Shown here in pieces: positions 34,251 to 43,008 of a DNA stretch of 64,000 nucleotides. The translations under genes were made by a program, and so were the position numbers. Under the pieces are notes generated by a model. The model made no database searches and was not told the origin of the DNA. It saw only the letters and a list, made by a program, of their open reading frames with translations. The first letter of the stretch is position 1; the number at the start of each line of letters is the position of its first letter. The DNA comes from Podospora pseudocomata (Eukaryota > Ascomycota > Sordariomycetes > Sordariales > Podosporaceae). Where the stretch lies: NCBI RefSeq assembly GCF_035222375.1, contig NW_026946363.1, positions 3,224,001 through 3,288,000 on the forward strand. The letters run 5' to 3'.

Positions 34251-34449
34251 TTTTGAATTTTCCCAAAAGTCTATTCACGGTATCTAACATGCTCTTCGCT
34301 GGCAGAATGAAAATGACGAGACAGAAACAATGAAAAAAGAAACAAAACAAGAGAAAACCGCCGCCCTGTCGCCCAATATCATCCTCGTATGACCCTGTCC
34401 TCTATATCAAAACCCAGACAGAAAGAAGAAAGGAAGAGCAATATCCGCC

Positions 34450-35526
34450 CTACCTCCCCATTCTCATCTGCGCCTTGGCAAACTTGCACAACGCCCGATA
34501 GAAAACCTGGTACCCCACCCCTTGGTTATCCGGCACATGGAAAATCTCAGTCAACCGAATCTGCCACGGTGGGTAACCGGCAAGCTCAACAAAGGGACTG
34601 AACAACACAAGCAGGTCAGGCTCCTCCATGACACTCTCGCTCAGCTCGGCGTCTACGAGCTCGGTGGTGATGTCGGCGGGCTGGAGCTTTTTACGCTGGG
34701 ACATCTCGGCAAGGGTCTTGGTCAAGTCAACAATGGAGTCTCTGCCATCTTCGGCAGAGATGAGAAGAATATTGATGTTCTTGCGGTTCTCATTGTTGGG
34801 GCTGTTGCTGAGGGACAGGAGACCGGATTGGACTGGCGGGATGTGAGGGGCACCGAGCGAGACGGAGGGGAAGGAGGGGCCGAAGTAGGTTTGGAGACGC
34901 TGGGAGATGGTCTGGTGGGTTTCCTTGACGTAACCTTTGAGGATGCCAGTTTTCTCGTAGATGGAGAGCTGAGTGATGCCCGCGCTAGCGCACCAGGCGG
35001 CAATGTCGGCTGCTTCGTTGACGAGCTTTTCGAGGCCGGCTCCGCTGCGCCCTTGATCCTCGAGGGTCAGGATGACGCTGAGGTGTTTGGGAAAGCGACT
35101 GAGGTCTTTGATATCACGCTGTATTAACTCGGGGGAGTGGTGGTGGTGGTGATAGACGGTGTAGAAGCGGTTGCCAATGGCATGGTAAGCCTGGCGGAGG
35201 CGGATGTAGATGGAGAAGTAGAGGTGGATGAGGGCGTAGATGAAGATGTGGAAGTGGCGGCGAAGGAAACGGCGCAGACCCAGCTTGCCTTTTCGTTCTT
35301 CTCGTGAGACTTGGGAAAGGGAGGCTCTTCGGGTGCGATCGAGTGGTGGTGGGGGTGAGGGGAGGTATGGCTGTTTGATGCTTAACGTCAGCGTTGGTCG
35401 GATCACATGCTTTTGGTTCGGGGCGCGTACCTTGAGAAGGTTGACCTTCTCCTCGGGCGTCAGAAGCCTGTGACTGAACTTCTCATCCTTACGATACCGT
35501 TGCAGGTCTTTGGCGCTGAAGGGCAT
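34450..35526 (-). CDS. NUS1: Dehydrodolichyl diphosphate synthase complex subunit Nus1 (NgBR-like)
   Basis: Exons 35526-35431 and 35370-34450 give 338 residues from the ATG MPFSAKDLQR. The 60-nt intron (35371-35430; GTACGC donor, CTGAC box, AACAG acceptor) is a multiple of three without a stop, so retention would insert 20 residues and keep the frame. Nus1 pairs with a Rer2/Srt1-type cis-prenyltransferase on the ER to make the dolichol precursor for N-glycosylation. A membrane segment lies at about 72-89 (FHIFIYALIHLYFSIYI). The C-terminal domain has the undecaprenyl-synthase-like fold without the catalytic Asp. It ends IRLTEIFHVPDNQGVGY and then RMGR, the C-terminal R-x-G motif needed for complex activity. 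The 199-base gap to the AlkB stop makes these genes convergent. Confidence 0.9.
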   Translation of the reverse strand: MPFSAKDLQRYRKDEKFSHRLLTPEEKVNLLKVRAPNQKHVIRPTLTLSIKQPYLPSPPPPLDRTRRASLSQVSREERKGKLGLRRFLRRHFHIFIYALIHLYFSIYIRLRQAYHAIGNRFYTVYHHHHHSPELIQRDIKDLSRFPKHLSVILTLEDQGRSGAGLEKLVNEAADIAAWCASAGITQLSIYEKTGILKGYVKETHQTISQRLQTYFGPSFPSVSLGAPHIPPVQSGLLSLSNSPNNENRKNINILLISAEDGRDSIVDLTKTLAEMSQRKKLQPADITTELVDAELSESVMEEPDLLVLFSPFVELAGYPPWQIRLTEIFHVPDNQGVGYQVFYRALCKFAKAQMRMGR

Positions 35527-36055
35527 GGCGTATAGCAGCTTATCGTCGATGCCGGACAGGTCGGCTGGGGTTTGGTTTTGTGGTGGTGTCCGTAAGCGTG
35601 GCTCCTTTATGATCCAGCAGAGTTGGGTTAGACGCAAGGATTATAGACTAATCTCCAAGACTACAACTTCCAAGAAACAATGTTGCCTAGACGGAATGTT
35701 CGGCTTCGATGTGGTAAGAAACAGGAAGAAAAGGGGTTGCATACCTCGCCCAGTCTGGCGTCTCCCTTGGAAAAGTTGGACTCCATTGCAGCTTCCCGGC
35801 ACACACCACCCTTGCTCCGGGTGGGAATACCTGCTGCTCCTGCTGATACGGCGAATCGAGTGAGGTGAGTCTCGGTCAGCCACGTAACTTCGTCGCTGTC
35901 TGCCAGTGACATCCGAGGCCAAGCATCTGGGTCCAGGGCATGACGGAATGTGGCTGACGTTTTTTTTTTCTAGGAGCTTTTGGCAGCTGTGGGTGTGATT
36001 GGCTTGCAATTCAGCACCTGTTTTTCCGTTAGGAATCTAATACTCTGGCCTATAC
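35527..36055. other. Upstream region of NUS1 at the edge of the AT-rich island
   Basis: It holds the NUS1 promoter. A minus-strand frame at 35912-35661 (83 codons) has a possible GTATGC donor in it but no fitting acceptor into NUS1, so it is not called. GC content falls sharply from about 36056. Confidence 0.5.
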
Positions 36056-36418
36056 TTAAGAGCTTGGTATCTCTTTTATTTTAAAAAAAAATGCTATTTA
36101 TTAGAAAATAAATCATAATTAGTCTATTTCATAGTAAAATAAAATAATATTAAAAGCTTTTACTATGAATATTATATTTTTATTAAAAAATAATATATTA
36201 TATTATTAAATTTATTTAATTACCTATAATAACCTTAAATATTGAAGTAAAAACATTACTAAATCAACTAGGATTTATAATCTGAAATAGACTTATATAT
36301 CAGTTTCAAATAATTTCGAAGTTTATTTTTCTAATTTTTCATTTTTTATTTATATAAAATCTTAACTTTAAACAAATTTTTTAAATTAAAATAAAATCAA
36401 AATTGCTATGAAGTTTAT
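36056..36418. other. AT-rich island, left flank
   Basis: Composition changes abruptly to mostly A and T, with many TA steps and few CA or TG steps, which is what repeat-induced point mutation leaves. A 13-nt inverted repeat (TTTCATAGTAAAA at 36127, partner at 36158) can form a hairpin. No gene is present. The Copia element inserted in this sequence. Confidence 0.7.
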
Positions 36419-37008
36419 TGTTAAAATGCAGCATTTATTCATGGAATTTTACAGCACTTGTTTATGGAATTCTCCGCCCACATTGTTCTCAACGGCTCAC
36501 CCACAGCGCTCTCAACGGCTCGCCCACAGCGCTTTCAACGGCTCGCCCACAAGTGTTCTCAACGGCTCCCAGGACTCCTCACCGGATCTCCGGACAAGCT
36601 CTTGACCGGACCTCCGAACAATGAGAGATATGAGAAGCATCATGAGCGACTCGAGCACCTCATCAATGAGATCATAGATTCAAGTTACTGAATAAGGATG
36701 ATAAGGGAGTTCAGGTGCTCATAAAGAGCCCTCTTCCAATTGCAATGGTTTTTCTGCTTCTTTTCTCCTTAAGAAACAATAAGTCAAGACAGTCAATAAG
36801 ATTGATCATTTACAGTATTTTATGAGACTACAACATCTCAGTTCACTACTCTCTGTATTTGCAGGTAATACCTGTTGCACTTTCTTCCTTCGACAACCGC
36901 GTCGTCGTACTCAGCAGCACAGTCCGACACTCGCCAAGTTCTTGGGTAACTGCTTCACCCTCCTGAGACCCCTGTAGCTACAGTGCTCTCAGCGACCCCA
37001 TTCTAACA
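36419..37008 (+). repeat. 5' LTR of the Copia element
   Basis: 590 bp, TG...CA ends. At 36489-36568 it contains four copies of a 23-24 nt unit with core TCAACGGCTCGCCCAC. Compared with the 3' LTR it has one extra G at 36705-36707 and lacks one C near 36764. Confidence 0.97.
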
Positions 37009-37020
37009 GGTTATGAGCCC
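37009..37020 (+). other. Primer-binding site, initiator tRNA-Met anticodon arm type
   Basis: GGTTATGAGCCC abuts the LTR end exactly. It is complementary to the anticodon stem-loop GGGCTCATAACC of fungal initiator tRNA-Met. Priming by the 5' half of that tRNA is established for Drosophila copia and for Ty5. The ATG inside the site (37013), the complement of the CAU anticodon, opens the gag frame. Confidence 0.85.
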
Positions 37021-38971
37021 GGGCTTACTTCTAAGCCTCGGCGAGTATCACTGCACTGCGTTTCCAAAACGACACAAAGGTCATAGTACCTGGACCTCGA
37101 ACCTTCATCACTGCCTCCAGCTCTCTACGGTTCACTCTCCAAGCCCCACAGTGGGTATGGACTCCGGTATGGCAGACCAAACTCCCACAGACTCCCAAGC
37201 CGTTTCCAATGCCCAGTCCGAACAGCTTGCGGCACGGCTCGAATCACAACTCAATCAACGGCTTCAGAATATCACTGAAGAATTCCAGGCTGCAATCCAA
37301 GCCCAGAACGTCCAAATCAACAAGTTACTGGCGGCTTTTTCAACACCCTCCAGTTCCTCCACAGTCTCCGGTGGTGGGTCAACACCATCAGCCACAACAT
37401 CACCCACTCCAGCAACTGTCAATTTCTCATCGAATGACCTCGTCAAACAAAGCCTTCAGCTTAATGAGAAGCAAAAGCTCACGGGTCCAGACAACTATCG
37501 CCAATGGATCCAGGCCCTCTCCATTCAACTGAGAATTCTTGAGGTCACAGGTTTTCTTGAGAATCCTACAGCAGTGGTCTCAATCCTCTCTGATGCCCAG
37601 AAAGCCTACCTGGTTTTAACCATTCGCAACACACTTGCTCAGGGTCCCCTGGCTACCATTGAATCAGAGGACTGCCCTGCGGTCATCTTCAATCGCTTGA
37701 GAGCTCAATATGCTCCAGCGCAGCAGCCAGTGTTGAGAGACAAACTCTACAAGACTTACCACTCCTTGAAATTCGACGGATCGATGTCTGTGGTTGACTT
37801 CAACGCCAAGTTCAACACTCTCATTGCCAGACTCTCAAGCCTAGGAGTCACAATTCAGCCTACTGACCAGGTTAATCATTACCTGAATTCCCTGGAATCT
37901 AACTTTCCACAATGGTGTGAGCGCTCCAAAGCTCTACTTCGTCATCGTCGATTCCTTGGACCTCCCGCCGGAGGAGACTTGAGCTTGAATTTCTTCCAGG
38001 AAGATCTGCTGGCCGAGACTGGGGATAGCACATCCACGACCTACCAAGCACTCTCTTCGCTGCAAAATCAACGCCGCAATGCCACCAAGGACGGCAAAAC
38101 GCCTCAGGATAAGTCCAAGGACCAGGGACCTACTGGTACCTCTGGCACCTCCACCACTACCGGTAATAGGTATCGGAAACGTGGGAAAGGTGGCAACAAG
38201 CCAAAGAAGGAGAATCCGCAGGCCTCTTCACAAGAGTCTTCTAACCGGAAGGACCCCACTCCCGCTGCTTTTCCAATCGGATTTCACTTGGGGACTGGTT
38301 TCTTCAACATACCGGAAGAACCAGAGGACTCCACCAGCCAGCCTTTCAATTACGCTTGCAAAACTCTGCGAGAGTCCTGGCTATTCGATACCGGTTCCAC
38401 TGTTCATATCTGCAATAACAGGGACCTGTACACACAATTCTATGAGTCTGAGGATCTGAACACCATCTCAACAGGTGGTGGTCCAGTCAGGCCACAAGGG
38501 CAAGGGACCGTGAGGATCAACTTCTACATTGGAACTACCGATGGAAAACCCAAATTCTCCACCGTTGATCTCACCAAAACTCTCTATATTCCTGGATTTC
38601 CATTGAATATTGTGAGTGGAGAGCGCCTCTACGACTCTGGAGGGGCGCTCATCAACCAGAAAATTTTCACTGGCAAGCGGAAGCTGATTGCTCAACTGGA
38701 TTTCCAAAAGTCTGGCTTCTTTCTGGGAGTTAAAGGACAGAAGTCTCCTGCGAGGAATCACTGGCACAACTACTCGACTTTCGCAGCAGAGATCCGCACT
38801 TCTATCGCCGCTGTAAACGCCCACTTGATCGGTGCTTCCAGTGACTCTGAAGACACAGATACTTCAGAGGGGGGGTCAACGATCCTACGCCTATTGTTCC
38901 TCCGGCACCTCCTTCCAAAGGACCCTCCGCAGGACTCATACAATCAGCAATTCTTTGGCACGTTCGTCTAG
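37013..38971 (+). CDS. Copia gag and aspartic protease
   Basis: One open frame of 652 codons, from an ATG that lies in the primer-binding site. ATG 37157-37159 (MDSGMADQTP) is the more ordinary start. After a Gln-rich coiled region and a Ser/Thr linker, residues about 145-330 form the gag core (NYRQWIQALSIQLRILE..., QLRAQ/RLRAQYAP-type blocks). A basic stretch (NRYRKRGKGGNKPKK) stands where a CCHC zinc knuckle is normal, and no knuckle is visible. The protease motif WLFDTGST is at about 38381-38401. The genuine frame is left at the G7 run 38869-38875; the last 30 codons to the stop at 38971 are out of frame. Confidence 0.88.
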   Translation: MSPGLLLSLGEYHCTAFPKRHKGHSTWTSNLHHCLQLSTVHSPSPTVGMDSGMADQTPTDSQAVSNAQSEQLAARLESQLNQRLQNITEEFQAAIQAQNVQINKLLAAFSTPSSSSTVSGGGSTPSATTSPTPATVNFSSNDLVKQSLQLNEKQKLTGPDNYRQWIQALSIQLRILEVTGFLENPTAVVSILSDAQKAYLVLTIRNTLAQGPLATIESEDCPAVIFNRLRAQYAPAQQPVLRDKLYKTYHSLKFDGSMSVVDFNAKFNTLIARLSSLGVTIQPTDQVNHYLNSLESNFPQWCERSKALLRHRRFLGPPAGGDLSLNFFQEDLLAETGDSTSTTYQALSSLQNQRRNATKDGKTPQDKSKDQGPTGTSGTSTTTGNRYRKRGKGGNKPKKENPQASSQESSNRKDPTPAAFPIGFHLGTGFFNIPEEPEDSTSQPFNYACKTLRESWLFDTGSTVHICNNRDLYTQFYESEDLNTISTGGGPVRPQGQGTVRINFYIGTTDGKPKFSTVDLTKTLYIPGFPLNIVSGERLYDSGGALINQKIFTGKRKLIAQLDFQKSGFFLGVKGQKSPARNHWHNYSTFAAEIRTSIAAVNAHLIGASSDSEDTDTSEGGSTILRLLFLRHLLPKDPPQDSYNQQFFGTFV

Positions 38972-40190
38972 GCCATATTGGTCTGGATCTTTGAAGAAGA
39001 CCTCCTTAATCACAAAAGGGATGCCGAACTTTCAGAAGCTGAGACCTGGAGACTTGGTTTGCAAGAGCTGTGACGCCGCCAAGATCCTCCGAAGGCCTTC
39101 CAAACAGACCGTTCAAGACCCCCCTTTTGCCCTGAGCCGTCTGGAAGGAGACATTGTCTCCATCAAGCCTATTCCACTGACAAAGACTCCCTACGCTCTC
39201 GTCCTAGTCGATAGGAAGACTCGCTACAGATGGGTTAAACCACTCAACCTCAAGGAGAATGCTGTCTCAGAGGTACGTTCAGTCATTGAAAACCTCAAAA
39301 ATACATTTCAGCGATATCCAGGCCACTTCCACTACGACGGAGGCAAGGAAATTCTCCCTCTTCAAGCCTACTTCATTGAGAAAGGTATTGGCTTCAGCAC
39401 TTCAAGCCCTCGCACGCCCAATCAAAATGGTCTTGCAGAGCGGTCTATTCGCGTAATTCTGGACAGATTACGTGCCACAGTACTTGCATCAGGACTTCCT
39501 CCCACTCTCTGGGGTCACATCATTGGTCCTGTGGTTGAAATCATCAACCGTACGGCTCAGTCAACCAAGAAGCTCACGCCTCACCAGCTTCTTCACGATG
39601 AATTGCTTCCTGACCAGCCTGCTCACACACCCAGCCTTGCTGACTACAGGGTTATTGGAACTGAAGTTACTGTGTATGTCCCTGCTGAGGATCGAATCCA
39701 AGGAGAGAAGCTCGCTCCCAGAGGAGTCAAAGGCAAGCTTCTTGCAGTCCTTGGTCACCAGACCTACTTGGTCTACTTAGGCTTGAATAAGGTCATTAAG
39801 ACCAGTTTTATCAAGCTCTATGAGGACCCTCAAGCTCAAATTTCAGGGCCACAGAGTCCTGTGAACTCAGTGAAAATCGTTGATGCCACCGAAGATCTAG
39901 GAGACTCCCCTGTTCAACCACCCATCTCGGAACCGGACCCTGGAATTGCAACAACTCCAGCACCGGACCCTGGAATTGCAACAACTCCAGCACCGGACCC
40001 TGGAATTGCAACAACCCCAGCACCGGACCCTGGAATTACAACACCTCCAGCGCCTACCACGACCATCGAGATACCTCTTCCTAAGGCCACTGAGATCCAA
40101 CGTAAGGAATTCCAGTCTGTGGATGAGATGGACTGTACCGAGATGATCACTTACTTGGTCTCCCAGAACCCAGGAAGTATTAGCCACAGC
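38876..40190 (+). pseudogene. Copia integrase, frame-broken
   Basis: After the G7 run the third frame carries the start of the integrase zinc finger (WHVRLGHIGLDL, 38953-38990). It then meets TGA because of a short T run at 38990-38992. The next frame continues with the CKSC pair of the zinc finger, then the catalytic Asp in EGDIVS (39150), Asp in YDGGKE (39336) and Glu in LAERSIR (39438), 33 residues after the second Asp. Beyond the core is a Pro-rich part with four 30-nt repeats. The frame ends at 40238, but the continuation to reverse transcriptase leaves it near 40180-40200. Confidence 0.85.
39933..40052 (+). repeat. 30-nt minisatellite in the integrase C-terminus
   Basis: Four in-frame 30-nt units start at 39933, 39963, 39993 and 40023. 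They encode PDPGIATTPA-type decapeptides; the last unit is diverged. Copy number may vary between copies of the element. Confidence 0.92.
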
Positions 40191-40249
40191 ACCTCAGACC
40201 AAGACTGCAGAACCCAACACCTTCAAACAAGCTTTTAAAGCATTCCCAG

Positions 40250-41815
40250 AAGGATCAATGGCTAAAGGCAGCTTTCACTGAATTACATCAGCTCCTCACC
40301 ACCAAGACTTTCTACTTCGTCAACCGCTCCCAGGCCAGGAAGAGACCTATTACCAGCCGATGGGTCTTCAAGGAAAAAAGAAGAACCCACAAGGCATCAC
40401 AGTGAAGTTCAAAGCCCGGCTAGTGGCCCGTGGATTCCAACAAGCTATGGAAATCGATTTTCTTCAGACCTACGCATCCACCACTGGCCCTCCCACTTGG
40501 AGAATTATCTTGGCTATTGCAGCTGTCTTTGACTGGGATATTGAACAAGTGGACTTTGTTGGAGCTTTTCTCAACTCTGACACAGACTTCGACATATACA
40601 TCGAGCTACCCGAAGGACTACGTGAGTTTTTCTCGCAGCACTCCAAGTGCTATCTCACTGTTGAAGCAATTTGGCTGGGATCCCACAGTGGACCAAGTCA
40701 TCCTTCTGAAGAAGTCCCTCTACGGCTTAAAACAAGCCTCCTACCTTTGGCAACAAAAGGTTCTTGCCATGGTTAGGTCCCTGGGTTTCAAACCGTTGAT
40801 TTCTGATACGGCTACATATTTCCACCCAGAGCTCACCATGTTCATCACCAGCCACGTTGACGACTGCTTGATCACTGGCCCTGAGCCTTCTAAGCTCCAA
40901 GCCCTGAAGAAGGCTATGAGTAATCATTACGATATCGAAGATCTCGGCCCAGCTCGCTATTTTCTTGGTGTTCAAATTGAGCGCAACAGGTCTAAACGGC
41001 GACTCTGGATTCACCAAAAGGCTTATATTAGCGAAGCCGCTAGCTACTTCAATGTCAGCAACAAGCCAACTACCCTTCCATTGAGTCCAGGCCTCACAGG
41101 AAACAACAACAACCCTGGACCCCTTGCAACGCCAGCTGAGAAACATCTATACCAACAATTGATAGGTACAGCGATGTACGCCATGGTGCAAACAAGACCT
41201 GACGTGGCCTTCAGTGTTCAATGGCTCTCTCAACATCTTCAAGCTCCTACCACAACGCACCTCAAGGCAGCCAAGTCACTCATTTCCTACCTACTTTCCA
41301 CGGTAGATTCAGCGATTGGTTACGGTTCGAACCGTGACCTCGTACCCATTGGGTTTACTGACAGTGACTGGGCAGGATGTAACAACAGCGCCAAATCCAC
41401 CTTTGGCTGGCTGTTCACTCTTGCTGGAGGACCTATTGGTTGGAAGTCTAAGAAGGCTTCTACCATTTCTTACAGCACTCTCGAGGCCGAGTTCACGGCG
41501 CTTATAGAGGGAGTGAAGGAAGCTATGTGGCTCAGGGGATTATTTCAGGAGATTGGTAGACCTATTCAACAGCCTACCCCTTTATTGAGTGACAACGAAG
41601 GCGCCATTGAAACGGCACACAATGCCAAACACCACCGCCGAACGAAGCACACACTCATCAAGTTCCATGGAGTCAAGGAAGCAGTGGCCACTGGAATAGT
41701 GGCTATTACTTACCTGTCCACCGATCAAATGCCTGCTGACGGGCTTACAAAAGCACTGCCAGCAGCTCTCTTCACCAAATTCACAGAACTTTTGAACCTG
41801 AGCAAGCCGTTCTGA
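40250..41815 (+). pseudogene. Copia reverse transcriptase and RNase H, frame-broken
   Basis: The frame starting near 40250 (KDQWLKAAFTELHQ) carries ITSRWVFKE. It changes at the A6 run 40374-40379 to the frame with KARLVARGFQQ and VDFVGAFLNSDTD (first catalytic Asp). It changes again at about 40620-40660 to the frame with LLKKSLYGLKQASYLW, and the active-site box reads HVDD (40853-40864) in place of the usual YVDD. RNase H follows: GFTDSDWAGC, TLEAEFTALIEG, LLSDNEGAI and HRRTKHTLIKFH. The last frame is open to the stop at 41815. No premature stop made by substitution was noticed; all breaks are frame changes. Confidence 0.88.
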
Positions 41816-41836
41816 CATACCACGCATTACAGCTGC

Positions 41837-41844
41837 AGAGGGGG
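41837..41844 (+). other. Polypurine tract
   Basis: AGAGGGGG directly precedes the 3' LTR and should prime plus-strand synthesis. Confidence 0.8.
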
Positions 41845-42434
41845 TGTTAAAATGCAGCATTTATTCATGGAATTTTACAGCACTTGTTTATGGAATTCTC
41901 CGCCCACATTGTTCTCAACGGCTCACCCACAGCGCTCTCAACGGCTCGCCCACAGCGCTTTCAACGGCTCGCCCACAAGTGTTCTCAACGGCTCCCAGGA
42001 CTCCTCACCGGATCTCCGGACAAGCTCTTGACCGGACCTCCGAACAATGAGAGATATGAGAAGCATCATGAGCGACTCGAGCACCTCATCAATGAGATCA
42101 TAGATTCAAGTTACTGAATAAGGATGATAAGGAGTTCAGGTGCTCATAAAGAGCCCTCTTCCAATTGCAATGGTTTTTCTGCTTCTTTCTCTCCTTAAGA
42201 AACAATAAGTCAAGACAGTCAATAAGATTGATCATTTACAGTATTTTATGAGACTACAACATCTCAGTTCACTACTCTCTGTATTTGCAGGTAATACCTG
42301 TTGCACTTTCTTCCTTCGACAACCGCGTCGTCGTACTCAGCAGCACAGTCCGACACTCGCCAAGTTCTTGGGTAACTGCTTCACCCTCCTGAGACCCCTG
42401 TAGCTACAGTGCTCTCAGCGACCCCATTCTAACA
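41845..42434 (+). repeat. 3' LTR of the Copia element
   Basis: 590 bp, matching the 5' LTR except for two single-base indels at 42131-42132 and about 42190. I saw no substitutions. Confidence 0.97.
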
Positions 42435-42518
42435 TTTATTTACCTTAATATTGTTGAGCATTGAATTTAGATTTTTAATATTTTCAGTTATTTTATAAAT
42501 CTATAATTTAATTAGTAA
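42435..42518. other. AT-rich island, segment between Copia and solo LTR 1
   Basis: 84 nt, mainly A and T, beginning with the TTTAT target duplication of the Copia element and ending with the AGTAA duplication of the solo LTR. Confidence 0.75.
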
Positions 42519-42717
42519 TGTCACGGCCTGGGTGGCAAAGTCTGAGACAAGGCAACAGTTATACTAACCAATTGATTGGAATACTAAGGTGAAGAAGAAA
42601 AGAGGAAAAATATCATAACCGCTGTTTGCCTGCAGGGCTTTTACCACACTTGCTCGCTGAGCTCCACTTATCCTCTAGTCTGCCAGTGCCAAGCCAGTGT
42701 CAGCCAGTGCCGTGACA
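42519..42717. mobile_element. Solo LTR 1 (199 bp, TGTCACGGC ends)
   Basis: It begins TGTCACGGCCTGG and ends CAGTGCCGTGACA, so it has TG...CA termini and a terminal inverted repeat TGTCACGGC. A perfect 5-bp duplication AGTAA flanks it (42514-42518 and 42718-42722). No coding sequence is inside. Terminal sequence, size and duplication fit a solo LTR; a MITE is the alternative. The family differs from the Copia element. Confidence 0.75.
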
Positions 42718-42743
42718 AGTAATACTAGATTTTTAAAGATATT

Positions 42744-43008
42744 TGTGACGGCAGACGGCTACAGGGTTAGGGTTGGGACAGGAAGACAGGGTCAGGGCTG
42801 AGGATGAAGGCTGCAGCAAATGGGAGCAAAGGGAAGCACAGGCCACGTGGGGCAGGTGGAGGGTGCGGGGCAGGCAAGGCAAGGCAAGGATATCTTGCAG
42901 AGCAAGCAGGGCTACACACACTTACTTTTCCTTTTCTCCTCATCTTTCGATTACTTTAGCTACGGAATAATATTGGCCTTGACCTATTTCAGCTTCAGCT
43001 TCGTGACA
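42744..43008. mobile_element. Solo LTR 2 (265 bp, TGTGACGG...CGTGACA ends)
   Basis: It begins TGTGACGGCAGACGG and ends GCTTCGTGACA. The flanks ATATT (42739-42743) and ATACT (43009-43013) differ by one C/T change, as expected of a target duplication that has suffered a transition. The inside is GC-rich with GGCAA repeats and a short TTAGGG pair. It lies only 26 bases from solo LTR 1 and shares its TGTSACGG end, so the two may be related families. Confidence 0.6.

Larger units (their letters stand above)
36419..42434 (+). mobile_element. Full-length Ty1/Copia LTR retrotransposon
   Basis: A 6016-bp element is bounded by 590-bp LTRs that begin TGTTAAAATG and end CTAACA, flanked by a perfect 5-bp target duplication TTTAT (36414-36418 and 42435-42439). 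Between them, in order, are a primer-binding site, gag, aspartic protease, integrase, reverse transcriptase and RNase H. Integrase before reverse transcriptase defines the Copia superfamily. The LTRs differ by only two single-base indels, which argues for a recent insertion. The pol frame is nevertheless interrupted about six times, so this copy as written cannot make a complete polyprotein without frameshifting. It sits in an AT-rich island between NUS1 and SEC10. Confidence 0.96.

Noticed and set aside
35661-35912. 83-codon minus-strand frame upstream of NUS1
   Set aside because: It has an ATG and a possible donor, but no acceptor joins it in phase to NUS1 and the peptide is not recognised.
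42760-42780. TTAGGG-like telomeric words (also near 50021 and 61615)
   Set aside because: Only one or two units each. Too short for interstitial telomere, and expected by chance.
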